A DNA stretch of 64,000 bases from Apostichopus japonicus (lineage: Eukaryota; Echinodermata; Holothuroidea; Aspidochirotida; Stichopodidae). The notes below the pieces were generated by a model, which was given only the letters and a program-made list of their open reading frames with translations, ran no database searches and had not been told where the DNA came from. The translations under genes and the position numbers were made by a program. Of this stretch, positions 1-10,483 are shown in pieces (within the stretch, counting starts at the first letter, position 1; the number at the start of each line of letters is the position of its first letter). Where the stretch lies: contig NC_092580.1 of NCBI RefSeq assembly GCF_037975245.1, positions 10,517,001-10,581,000 of the forward strand, given 5' to 3'.

Positions 1-139
1 CAAATCCCTATTTGGTATACCGAAATAAAGACTTCGAAATACTCCAGATTATACCTAACACTGAAAATGAAACTAAATATCATTTCAATCCATTTCGGCC
101 ATATTCACAGATAAAGGAGTCAATAACTTTGAAGTACAG
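1..139 (+). CDS. Possible internal exon, cut by the window edge
   Basis: Read from nucleotide 3, the frame is open for 45 codons and ends at AAG TAC AG followed by GTGAGT, a near-consensus splice donor (exon end 139, phase 2). The peptide has mixed, protein-like composition (for example FEILQIIPNTENETKYHF), but I recognise no domain. The start lies outside the window. A short open frame next to a good donor can arise by chance, so this is a candidate exon only. The product is unknown. Confidence 0.35.
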
Positions 140-675
140 GTGAGTGAGCCTCTCAATCCTGTTGATTATACTTTCTGGTTTTTAACATCGATAATTCTCG
201 TCAATTAAGTTCGTTATACTTCGTTTGATTTCTCTAACGATCCGTCATAGTTCTCAATTTCTACCGGTATATCTTAAGTGACACTTGATTTATGTATAGA
301 TATAAATAGTCTGAAATATTGATATACTGGCTATATAGGAAAGGTGTTTTATTTCTTAATCAGAACCCAGCGATTGAGGCCCTTGAAATAAGTTAGGTAT
401 AGTCTAGACGAAGTGATTCCGTCAGGTCACAACGTCAACCATTTACAAAAATTGAGGAATGTTTCAACTGTCATTTTCTCTCAACCTGTAAATCGGATGT
501 ATATTTAGTCTTTGGTGAAAGTGTTATTTTATAGTTTTTGGGTTATTAATATTCAAAAAAATTATACAAAAAAATCGGGACTATTCTGTTAAGTTTGGCA
601 AAGACATCCAAAGCTTCCTCAAAATACAAAAGTCACTTTAAAAGCACTTTTAGCTCTCCGTCTGTTTAATTACAG

Positions 676-817
676 AATAATCACAGAAAGTGCATTCTGC
701 CCGTTGATTCAAGATGGAGCCATTACTTTACAGCGTTATATACGGCACAAACCTGTAGTGATCATTTGCATTCGGGTCCTCCACGCACGACAGAGTAATT
801 TAAAGTGTCAGCTGTGA
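676..817 (+). CDS. Possible following (terminal) exon of the left-edge gene
   Basis: A pyrimidine-rich stretch ending TTAATTACAG lies directly before 676. Joining AG (138-139) to the A at 676 gives Arg and keeps a frame open for 46 further codons to TGA at 815-817. The phase therefore matches the exon ending at 139. The peptide (it includes AFCPLIQDGAITLQRY) has no recognised domain, and I see no AATAAA close behind the stop. This depends entirely on the first candidate exon being real. Confidence 0.25.
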
Positions 818-999
818 CATACTTTACAACCACAGAACGAACACGTAAAGTGTTTTATATCTTGGCTTTTTCGTTTAGTGTGCTATAGCATTCTTTCAGG
901 ATATATGTACAATGTTTACACACTGCATGATATAAACGTCACTTTCGTGAAAGACCTTTTTCCTCGGGCCGAATGACTCTTCTATATTGATTTGATCAC

Positions 1000-1690
1000 A
1001 GACTTGAATAGCGAGTCCGTGTACTATAGTATTTGTATTTTACCATAGTTGTGTATAATCGTACAAGTCATTATATATTTGTACTCGTTACATGTACTCA
1101 GGCATTGTGGATTCTAGTATATATAATATAGTGCGAAATTACGTACAGTAAACTCGCACTTTGAGCCTAGTTGTACTCGTTTTCATAACAAGGGGACATC
1201 AACTTGTACTCGGATAATCCGATGGGGTTGTACTCGCACCTTCAGCCTAGTTGTACTCGTTCTCATAACAAGGGGACATCTACTCGTACGACTTGTATGA
1301 CTTGATAACAGACTTGTACAGCGAGTCCGTGTATACTTATATTTTACCATAGTTGTGTGTAATCGTACTAGTCATTATATATTTCTACTCGTTACTTGTA
1401 TACTCAGGGCATTGTGGAATCTAGTATAAACAATATAGTATGAAATTACTACTCACACTATAAGCCTAGTTGTACTCGTTCTCATAACAAGGGGACATCT
1501 GCTTGTACTCGGATAGTCCGATGGGGTTGTACTCGCACTTTGAGCCTAGTTGCACTCCTCATAACAAGGGGACATCTACTTATATTTCGGATAATCATGG
1601 GGTTGTACTCGCACTTTGAGCCTAGTTTCATTCGTTCTCATTACAAGGGGACATCTACTTGTACTCGGATACCCATGGGGTTGTACTGGT
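1000..1690. repeat. Higher-order tandem repeat, subunit about 70-90 bp
   Basis: A unit containing TTGTACTCGCACTTTGAGCC, then a CTCATAACAAGGGGACATCT motif and GGATAATCCGATGGGG, recurs about five times between 1150 and 1690. A longer segment starting near GCGAGTCCGTGTA at about 1012 is repeated near 1322, about 310 bp away, with flanking ATTTTACCATAGTTGTGT in both. This indicates nested duplication. Copies have diverged by substitutions and small gaps. The 87-aa frame that runs through it is a by-product of the repeat. Confidence 0.8.
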
Positions 1691-1699
1691 ACTACAAGT

Positions 1700-3736
1700 A
1701 TATGCTTGGTCAGACAGTACACAAGAACTTAACGCGGATCCTCTGTACGGATTCACCACTTCATGTGTTTTCTAAGACCTATCGATCCCTTCTCTTTCGG
1801 TAAGTCTCATACGAAAACGCGACTTCATGTCAAAATTTTGAGCTCTGTATAGAGGGACGGATGGGTGGGAGGTGGGCCATGGTGAGTTTCTCCTTATAAT
1901 TTCATTACACACATAAGTTCATAGGAAGGCTACTTTAAATCACGTGCTTTGGGGCAAGTGTGAATGTTTCGATTACCCGTCAATCAAGTCGATAGGCTTA
2001 CCTTAATCGATTCCCGGAAAACAATCGATAAATGTGTATATCCGTGGAAATATAGCCTTATACTTCCGTGGTTTATACAACGCGTCTTCGTCGCCGCATA
2101 TTTTAGGGGCAGCTATGAAGATCATGTACGGGCGCATAATATACAAGTGTGATGTCGGAGATTCACATTATAAACAGATATTTTACTTTTCTTGCAACTT
2201 TCAGTTAAATTTTCCTGCTTTATTGTTGTACAGTGCGGATCCAGGGTTTATAAAAGAGGGGTGTGGCTCGGGTCGGTTTTAGTTTTCCCCAAACAGGTTT
2301 GCATTTACCGTACAGTTTTCAGCCAAATCAGATTGCTCGTGACGTCAGGATCAGTAATGACCATCGCTTGTAAGTTGGAAGACTGCAGAATGAGTCAGAA
2401 GAATGATAAGGTCCATAGGTCTTAAAATGTCGAAACATGAATGAGTTAATTGACGTCACTGAAACATGGTGCTTAAGTTTGACAGATTATTTGTTGTTGT
2501 TGTTTGACTTGTTACATTTAGTTAGCCTAATTCTAGTTAGGGGGTTTCCTTCCAAACGCCCTAACTTATTTATTACGCTTGGATCACATGTTGACCTTCT
2601 TATGATACGCTGTATTCCATTGGGTTCATGTTTACGTTATCCAATATTCGTGAGCCGTTCTATTCAAATAGGAATTCGTTTCGTGGAATGGGTACACTAA
2701 AATCAACTTCACGGCGCGAGTTCACGAGTTTTGAATAAAAATACGCAACAGAACATGACATCAGCAATAGTTCGAATCGGTACAATACGCGACTAGGTTA
2801 GGCCTCTAGCTAGTTAGTCTGGATTTTCCTGTCTAAACTTGGGAAAATGGTACGCGAATAATCAAGGCTTAATTTACACAACTTTTCTGTTGAATTATTT
2901 GTATCTCCATTGGGGTAAATCATATATAGAGGAAACTATTGAATAAACACCATACGTATAGGACAAAACACTTTGGTAACCGCGAAGTGAAGGTTTCAAT
3001 GGTGATGAAGTAACTTTTCCGACCATTCATTAACGACTATTAACACATAATTGCAAATCTCTTTGGGGAAATAAATTCGCGGCCCGGAAACGTTTTAGCC
3101 GACCCCTTATAGGGTTAGGGTTCTCCCTCCCCCCCCCCCCCCCGTAATACGTCAAATGGCTAATTCATTGAGGCCTAAATTGGGTCTTGAATTAGCTATA
3201 AAGGCAAGAGTGTGTTAATAACTGCTTTAGGTGGGCTTGAAATGCGGGGTGAAGGGTGGGGGAAGTGAGAGGTAATTGGTTCGCGCCTATTGGGTGTTTG
3301 CATCAGAATATGAATAGTCGAATACCCTTCTTGACAACCCACCACCAGCCCCCCCCCCTCCCCTGGAGCCATGTGTTTAAATGTAGATCCGCAATCAACC
3401 AACCCCCACCCCCTTCCATCCAAGGTCAAACCAATAGAACGGAAAATATACGGAAACTAAAAAAAAAACCTTGTTGTCTCCTTGTGCATCTATAATAACC
3501 ACTCCTGGTCGCTTCAAGTATACAAACTGAATAAAATTTCAAAATGAACATACCCAACTCGAAAGCGACACGTATAAGTTGAATAAACTATAACCGTACT
3601 AAATGTGTTAGATTACCTGGCCGCTTATATATGCCAATATTAAATGTTACTCGCAACTAAATGTTCACAAAATGTTCACACCGTCTGCTGAACTACCTGT
3701 GTCTTCCACACCAATCTTTATCGAATACTATATGAC
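1700..3736. other. Non-coding stretch, no gene recognised
   Basis: Short frames here have no recognisable domains or splice context. The only noticeable structures are poly-C runs near 3131 and 3350, a single pair of TTAGGG-like units near 3108-3120, and two TGACGTCA palindromes (2340 and 2451). Confidence 0.5.
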
Positions 3737-4124
3737 CATAGGCGTAGGAGGCGGGGGGATGGGGTGGGTCTGCAGCCCCCCCCCACCAAATATTTTTGTG
3801 AAAATTCGGGCAATATGCTGAGAATTTTTCGGGCACCTACTGAAAGAAAAATAATTTGCGATGTTTTACTATGGCTAAACTAATATTATTATTATTATCA
3901 TTATTGTAACGACTTCCCAAATCATTATAACCAATATGGAAGGGTAATTACACGGAATATGATTGAATAAGTTATTGGCATGCGATGTAATAACCGATGC
4001 ATGCCTATATGATATGCACATTAACATGTTGAACGCGCGCAAATTTTGGTTATATTTTTGCGGGTAAGTCGTTACAGCCCCCCCTCCCCCCCCCCCCAAA
4101 TCAAATTGGGCTCCTACGCCTATG
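3737..4124. mobile_element. Non-autonomous hAT-like element with perfect 8-bp TSD
   Basis: The left end CATAGGCGTAGGAG and the right end CTCCTACGCCTATG are perfect 14-bp inverted repeats. They are flanked by identical 8-bp direct repeats TATATGAC (3729-3736 and 4125-4132). A G-rich run follows the left end and a C-rich run precedes the right end. The 388-bp length and lack of a transposase frame make it non-autonomous. The 8-bp duplication fits the hAT superfamily, which is an inference because no transposase is present. Confidence 0.85.
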
Positions 4125-4362
4125 TATATGACTAATAGTAATGCAGAACAACCGCCCTCGAACGGAGCACTCATTGACGATGTGTGTCCGGCACGTTCCT
4201 GTGTGCACTTTGTACGGTTTATATTTAACGTTAGTATATATATATGATCTATCAAACGATACATTTCTTTTTCCTTCGAAAATGAAATGAAAAAAATCCG
4301 TCCAATTTAACTGAAAAAGCCTTCTATCACACGAGTTTCCTTAAAAGGATGGTGCCGGAAAT

Positions 4363-4625
4363 TCATTGAGCGCCTTGCTGGCTCTTAAATTTGATTTTAT
4401 CTTTTAATCTTAGAATCTGGACGAAATCATCAAAGTTGCTGTCAAAAAGAGGCACATTTTTGCAAAGTTCTTGACCAACCGTTTGTATAACGGAAGATAA
4501 CTCATCTGTAATCTAAGCCAACCGTCTACTGCACGGACTAATAATTCACCAATTTTGCTTGCGAGATCTCCCGATCATTTCCGGAATACATTCGATAATA
4601 TTCTTAAACTCGTACAAAAAAAACA
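4363..4625 (-). pseudogene. Unrecognised decayed coding relic with two frameshifts
   Basis: On the minus strand three consecutive frame segments read like one protein. The first contains FKNIIECIPEMI (about 4625-4590). The second contains SGDLASKIGELLVRAVDGWL (about 4583-4520). The third runs from TDELSSVIQTVGQELCKNVP to a terminal FKSQQGAQ and a TGA at 4363-4365. Each shift loses the previous frame to an early stop. Composition is protein-like in all three pieces. I do not recognise the family. It could be a transposon ORF, a dead gene, or a last exon with false upstream similarity. A 206-bp hairpin element sits just upstream at 4697-4902. Confidence 0.4.
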
Positions 4626-4696
4626 AAAAAAATCGGATGACTCTTTCGTCGGTTAAACGTTACCTCGATTATTCAGCACCCTGCAAAAAGGCTCAC

Positions 4697-4902
4697 CCAG
4701 TTGGGACAATTTTTTTCTAAATTGTAGTGTCATGTCCCGCTTTACAGAGCACTCGTATTGTCAGTACGAGCAGTATGAATATCATGTTTCTATCAGATCA
4801 AGGTTAGGAACTGTTTGTACTGTCAATACCAGTGCTTTGAGAGCTGATGATATTGGAGTACAGTTTAGAGAGGTATAAGCATTATGAAATTGTCCCAACT
4901 GG
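4697..4902. mobile_element. Palindromic hairpin element (MITE-like)
   Basis: The termini CCAGTTGGGACAATTT and AAATTGTCCCAACTGG are perfect 16-bp inverted repeats 206 bp apart. Inside, AGAGCACTCGTATTGTCAG is answered by CTGTCAATACCAGTGCTTT in inverse orientation, so much of the element can fold into one long hairpin. No convincing target-site duplication is visible (left flank GGCTCAC, right flank CTGAAAG), so the superfamily is open. It may also be a foldback sequence rather than a transposed element. Confidence 0.65.
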
Positions 4903-5150
4903 CTGAAAGAATTGCGCAATGCATATACTTTGCTGTCCAGTCATTTTTACGTTGGGTATTTGCCATTTCATGTGAATTGCAAAAGAAAATACAATCTATA
5001 TGGACTGGTGTTCAATCCCACTATAGAAGGATTAACGGATGTTGATGAATTGATGTGGATAAGTTTTGACAATAAGGATGTTGTTATTACATTGCTATAC
5101 TATGCCACTGCGACCATGATATTTGATAGATTTATATATATATATATATA

Positions 5151-7051
5151 AGTCGAACTCAAGTTGAGTCGACTTATTTTCTAAGTCGATTTAACTCGAT
5201 TCGATTGGAGTCGATTCCATAGGAGTTCAGCCAGGTCCAGACAGTCCAGTCGAGATCTGGCCAGTTCAGTCCGTCCAGCCGATTCCTGGCGATTTAGGAC
5301 AACAGAGGTCATGGAATAACACACCCCACCCCCTCCATCACCACCTCAACCCCCCCCCCAAAAAAAAAAAAACCGGGAAAGCTTTTCAAAGAGATCATTC
5401 GAATATAAACTGAGGTATTTTGTCATGGAATGACATACTGTAGCTCTTTGTCAAATAGGTTGTATGTAATGACTGCACAAAACTTTTCTTGTTAACTGAT
5501 GTAAATGACCTTTGTTTAATTTTGGAGGGTGATGACATAATTATGGCCAATATGAGTGCAGGAAATAGTAATGATAATATAATTCATATGGCAAGGTCTA
5601 CGGACGTCTATATGTGCACAACATTGTCCGAATCACTCTCATATAGGCATTAGAAATCATGAAAATAACTGCAACTCCCATCAAAATTCCATCAAAGATT
5701 GACCATTTTCAGTACAAGTCTCAATTCTAGTTTTATTGATGGATAAATATTAGCTAATTATGCACAGTGATCATGTACCGGGAGTTCATGACTGCCTAAT
5801 ATTCTGTTATGATATTCCTTTGTTTGACAATCTTTCTTTCAAAGACATTGGACACAGGTTTGTGGCCTAAGGCGATGTTTTTGTTAATTTTTTTTTCTTT
5901 TTCTTGGAAAAGAGTAACATCAAATTATTCAATGATATATGTGGGCTTGTAATTAGGGGTTAACTCATTAAGGGTTAAATTAAGACATTCTGTTGAGCGC
6001 AACACTTTACGTCATAGTTCTTTATTTTGATTTTTATGAGTTTCCTGGATTTATCAAAACTTCAAATGAGTATATCTTGGAAAACGAAAAGAGCTTTTCG
6101 AAATATTTCAACAGTTTTGAATGAGAATATGACACACACAACAAATATTCTGAATATGGGGCAAATTGCCTAGGTGTCTGTAGTACTTTACGAAAGCTCA
6201 TTTGTAAATGTAATAAAACAAAATGGCGGAGTTATCAAATCACATTTTTGGCTATGATATTAAACCACATCTTTCCTACATAGTTTCTAGGCTAATAAAT
6301 GCGGTTAGCTACAGCTTTTAGCCAAAGTGTGAACTTATAATATGTCACTGGATTACTGCCCTCCTTAATCCGTCATCAGCCCACTGAAACAATAGTTCGT
6401 CTAACTCATGAATAGGCAATGGTTCTATACATTCATGTAAATATGGTCCACATGTCACTCTGCCGCCCACAACCTCCCACTCCCCCTCCCCCTATTCCCT
6501 CTGCTATCCAACCACAAATCCACATGACATATTTTCGTCCTCTCTACATCTGAGCAAAAATGTCGTGAGATAAAAATCTCCGGAAAATATATTTCGATTT
6601 TCTTTTGTTTTTGGCTGGGTGGGGGCAATGTTGATGATTTGAATTGATTGTAGCTCAATGTACGATCGCTGCATTAAACGATTCAACTTTATAAGACAAC
6701 GCGATATTTTGTTTGTTTCTTGTACGTCCTATAGCCTATGTGACGTCACAAATAAACGACGCCTGCAACGACTACTCTATCGCATCAAATTATTTACGCC
6801 TGAAACAATTGAGTTTAATTGAGGGTTCTTCCTTCCTCAACACAGCTGTCAGGGTTTCTACTTTCTCTATATGTAGGTTTCACAAACGTCGTATTCGATG
6901 CACAATGTTAAACAAAACAAAAAAACTAAGACACAAAAAAAAAAAGAGGTAGGGCTAAACCTAATTCAATAACAATTAAGGGCAACCAAAACAAAAGCAA
7001 ACAAAAAACAAACAAAAAATTAAAAAATTCCACAAACCGAAAAATACCCAC
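5151..7051. other. Non-coding stretch downstream of the RING-CH exon 3
   Basis: If the RING-CH gene continues, this is intron or holds unrecognised downstream exons. Between 5155 and 5290 the motif AGTCGA/TCGACT recurs several times with short palindromes. A poly-C/poly-A run lies near 5349. Nearest to exon 3 (6940-7045) the minus strand is T-rich, as expected at an intron start. I could not find exons for the transmembrane part expected in a MARCH-type protein. Confidence 0.4.
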
Positions 7052-7209
7052 CGGCATCCTTGGTGCCTTCAGGTACCTGGGATGATATGGTCTGTTACAT
7101 ATTTCACATTCCGTCGATCTTTTTGTGGCGCACCATTTCCTTAGGCATTTCTTGTGGACGTATTCCGAAGATCCTTTGCACGCACATGGCGCCACTAATT
7201 TCAGCTTAC
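7052..7209 (-). CDS. RING-CH (MARCH-type) E3 ligase, exon 3: second half of the zinc finger
   Basis: The minus-strand exon opens after a T-rich acceptor ending TATATCCAG (CAG at 7212-7210). Its first two bases, GT, complete the codon begun by exon 2. The peptide reads KLKLVAPCACKGSSEYVHKK, then CLRKWCATKRSTECEICNRP. It carries the last six zinc ligands of a RING-CH finger (C-x-C, H-x2-C, C-x2-C), the conserved PCxCKGS and the Trp after the fourth Cys. With exon 2 the spacing is C-x2-C-x15-C-x-C-x7-H-x2-C-x12-C-x2-C, the C4HC3 RINGv pattern that binds E2 enzymes. The donor is taken as CCG/GTGGGT after residues APRMP (exon end 7052); an alternative donor is CCCAG/GTACCT, 22 bases earlier. Beyond it the frame runs into T-rich, probably intronic, sequence. 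Confidence 0.85.
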
Positions 7210-8300
7210 CTGGATATAAAAAAAAATAAAAAAAGTATATAGGGAGAGAATAAAGAGACAGATATTTTTCATCAAGCGTTCGAAATTAACATTTAATCTA
7301 ATCTCCTACTGTCACACCTGTCGATCATTTCATTACGTAATCATCCGTGATTTAGTTGAAGTTATACCTGGCGGCTGGGGGAAACATTTTGATGATTACA
7401 TTAAAGAGATCTCGTATGTTGATACAACCTGTCCGCCAAAATCGATGTATTTTTTTAGTTACACTGTTCCCGCAACAGAACCAGGCTGTTATAAGTAACA
7501 CTGCTGTAGTAGTAGTATTAGTAATTGACATAGTGAATCGCTAAAAACCCTTATGCGTGTGATTTTGTGTGGTAGAGTACTGGTATACGCATATGGGTCA
7601 CTCCATAAACGAGGTTGTGTCAAGTCCTTATCGCACTGATACGCAGGCAACGTTTGGTTTGAAAACGGAATTTGAACAGTTTACTAGGCCACTGCATAAC
7701 GATCAGGTGCAGCACAAGGATGCTATAATGTGGAAGCCTCTGACTTGTTTAATTTCAGATATACCTCTTAAATTTAAATAAAAAAGGAAAAAAATCGCAC
7801 TTTTAGAAGGTACCGTAACCCTGATTTCTCAAGCGGAATAACGTGGTGATGCATCGCTAAAAGCCTTCGCAAATTATGTAGAGAGAGAGAGAGAGTCACG
7901 CAATGTGGTGGATAATGTTTTTACTTAAGAAACTGCCTTCGGTGCCATCGACAAACACATTTTGTTTGTTCTCTTGCCCTAAAGTCACAGATGAATTACA
8001 TTCTGTTGGATATTAGAGAGAGTCATGACAAGCAATGCAGTTACACCGCGGATGTTTGGCGGTGAGATTAAAACGGCTAGAAAAATAAACAAAGAGGAAG
8101 AAACTTCAGGGTTTGATGACCAATTTTAGTTAAAATGTATTTTTTTATCCTCCAGCTGTTCGGCTTGTTTAATGAATGTATAAGCCTATGACTATGTAGA
8201 ATATATTTATTTTGTGATAAAACAAAATGTGAATGCTACAGTGTCTGACTGCAGTCATTACATAAACAACTTAAAAGAAATCCCCGAATTCATTCTCCTG

Positions 8301-9163
8301 ACTGTATGTTCCACTCAATGTAGGAACCACTCACTGTAGGAACCACTCACTGTAGGAACCACCCACTGCAGGAACCACTCACTGTATAGGAACCACTCAC
8401 TGTATAGGAACCACTCACTGTAGGAACCACTCACTGTAGCAACAACTCACTGTAGGAACCACTCATTGTAGGAACCACTGACTGTAGGAACCACTGACTG
8501 TAGGATCCACTCACTGTAGGAACCACCCACTGCAGGAACCACTCACTGTAGGAACCACTCACTGTAAGGAACCACTCACTGTAGGAACCACTCACTGTAG
8601 CAACAACTCACTGTAGCAACAACTCACTGTAGGAACCACTCATTGTAGGAACCACTCACTGTAGGAACCACTCACTGTAGGAACCACTGACTGTAGCAAC
8701 AACTCCCTGTAGGAACCACTCACTGTAGGAACCACTCACTGTAGGATCCACTCATTGTAGGAACCACTGACTGTAGGCACCCCTCACTGTATGAACCACT
8801 CACTGTAGGATCCACTCACTGTATAGGAACCACTGACTGTAGGAACCACTGACTGTAGCAACCACTCACTGTAGGAACCACTCACTGTAGTAACCACTCA
8901 CTGTAGGAACGACTCACTGTAGAAACCACTCACTGTAGGATCGACTCACTGTAGGCACCCCTCACTGTATGAACCACTCACTGTAGGAGCCACTCACTTT
9001 AGGAACCACTCACTGTAGAAACCACTCACTGTAGGAACCACTCAATGTAGGAACCACTCACTGTAGGAACCACTCACTGTATGAACCACTGACTGTAGGA
9101 GCCACTGACTGTAGGAACCACTGACTGTAGGAACTACTCACTGTAGGAACCACTCACTGTATG
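8301..9163. repeat. 16-bp minisatellite, about 50 copies, inside RING-CH intron 2
   Basis: The unit CTCACTGTAGGAACCA recurs almost without interruption. Variants include GACTGTAGG, CCCACTGCAGG, TAGCAACAACT, a TATAGG insertion and GGATCC. The unit is 16 bp, so no frame is maintained and it is not coding. It fills about a third of the 2419-bp interval between exons 3 and 2. Mixed variants in blocks (for example the TAGCAACAACTCACTG pair near 8435 and again near 8600) suggest multi-unit duplication. A length polymorphism between individuals would be expected. Confidence 0.95.
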
Positions 9164-9628
9164 CCTATATAGCCTATAATGACCTCATATAACTTGATTC
9201 TTTGTTTTCGAAATATATTCTATAAATATGAAACAATCCAATGATAAAATTAGAACGCTTTCACGTGTCATGATGTACGACGGTAAAGGCGATAAATCAA
9301 TTCAATTAGGGAAGCAGACGATAAGTATACGAGGTGCGTGAGGCAACGCACAGGTGCTGCAAAATCATGTTATATTGTCGGCGGGAAATGTTATTGGCCT
9401 ACCTATAAATAGGTTGAACTTCAAATAGTTTTCAATCTTCCCCCCTTGGCGATGTCTACGAATACATTTTACTATTGCACATGATATAATACTCTCCTCT
9501 CCCTTATAAGTTTAACTGTTTTACCCGTGTATATCGTAATTTGTATATAGGCTATATAACGTGTATACCTAATACTCGATTAGGTTTGATAGCCTATCGT
9601 GTTATTAGTACGAGGCATGATCAATCAC

Positions 9629-9833
9629 CTTTGCCATTTTTCGTCCCTTGGCATATTCTGCAATTCGGTTTATCTGAATTCAGTTCTGTTTCCTTTAATA
9701 ACACGTGACGAAATGTTGGAATGGATGAAGCGGTCACGATTTGATTTTCATTCACTTCTACTTGTTCTTCGGTGTCGTCACATTCTTCCTCCTCGACGCA
9801 GACGACTTCCGGTTGAGAGAGGAGTGTGCTGCT
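9629..9833 (-). CDS. RING-CH (MARCH-type) E3 ligase, exon 2: acidic linker and first CxxC
   Basis: The minus-strand exon begins after a strong acceptor (a long CT-rich tract ending CAATTTTCAG) and ends AAAG/GTGATT. It holds 68 codons plus one base. The peptide runs SSTLLSQPEVVCVEEEECDD, then an acidic stretch (TEEQVEVNEN), and ends NCRICQGTKNGK. CRIC supplies the first two zinc ligands of the RING-CH finger. The split codon G plus GT matches the phase of exon 3 exactly, so the joined product reads through the finger without a break. The family acts as membrane-linked or soluble ubiquitin E3 ligases. The transmembrane segments typical of MARCH proteins are not seen here, so the membrane role is only possible. 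The gene was recognised from the finger pattern. Confidence 0.85.
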
Positions 9834-10296
9834 CTGAAAATTGAGATGAGAAGAAGAGATGAAAAATAAAAGAGTAGAGTGTTGCTTGAAAGTTTATTTG
9901 TATGTTTTGCGTGGACTTTGTTTTCATCTTTCACTGGACAAAACAAAAATACAACATCTCTCCTGTCACCACGTATAGCTAATTTATATGTTCTGTTGTC
10001 TTGATGTCATTAATGTCATGTCTGTAAGTCGAATAATTGAGAGTTATTCGTCACTTTAATTGCAATATTCAGCGACTGTTTTGCTTTCTCGAGAAATTCT
10101 GTTCTGAGGAAGACATTATTGATTTATTTTCTTTCGTTAAAAATTTATCGCAGGATGTGATCTAGAAATACAAAGTAACGGATGACATAATCCATAAAAA
10201 CCTTGCACTTCAATGCCATTAAAGTCGGGCGGAATATGGGCGGATCCATCAGGCACTCAGGCAATGCCGTGACCAACTATAGCTCTACCATATAGA

Positions 10297-10483
10297 CAGG
10301 GTTGGACCGGGGTTGCTAGCGCAGTGCATCCAACCGGCGGTACGGCCGGGCCTTGAAATGTATGGGCCGTTTGGCGCACCGGACGAATCTATAGGACCTT
10401 TCGTGCCCAAGAGGAGATCTGTCTCGGGGGGGGGGGGGGCTGGAGCGCCAGTTCCGAGCCAGTAAGCGAGAAGGCCAACCCTC
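10297..10483. mobile_element. Probable small GC-rich TIR element
   Basis: A GC-rich island begins CAGGGTTGG and ends CCAACCCTC, giving 8-9 bp inverted ends 187 bp apart. A run of 13 G lies inside. The start resembles the CAGGGTTG ends of hAT-like elements, including the one at 16773. No clear target-site duplication is visible, so the limits and the class are uncertain. A 63-aa frame on the minus strand is a by-product. Confidence 0.4.

Noticed and set aside
4912-5151. 79-aa plus-strand frame with protein-like composition
   Set aside because: It ends in an (AT)n tract and no domain or splice context is recognised. A second frame over the same bases looks equally protein-like, so no gene is claimed.
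6926-7051. Hydrophobic extension of the RING-CH frame (FVEFFNFLFVFCLLLFWL) as a transmembrane segment
   Set aside because: It is encoded by T-rich sequence directly after a good donor, as expected at an intron start, so it was not included in the protein.
8301-9163. CRISPR-like array
   Set aside because: Units are directly adjacent without unique spacers and the context is eukaryotic.
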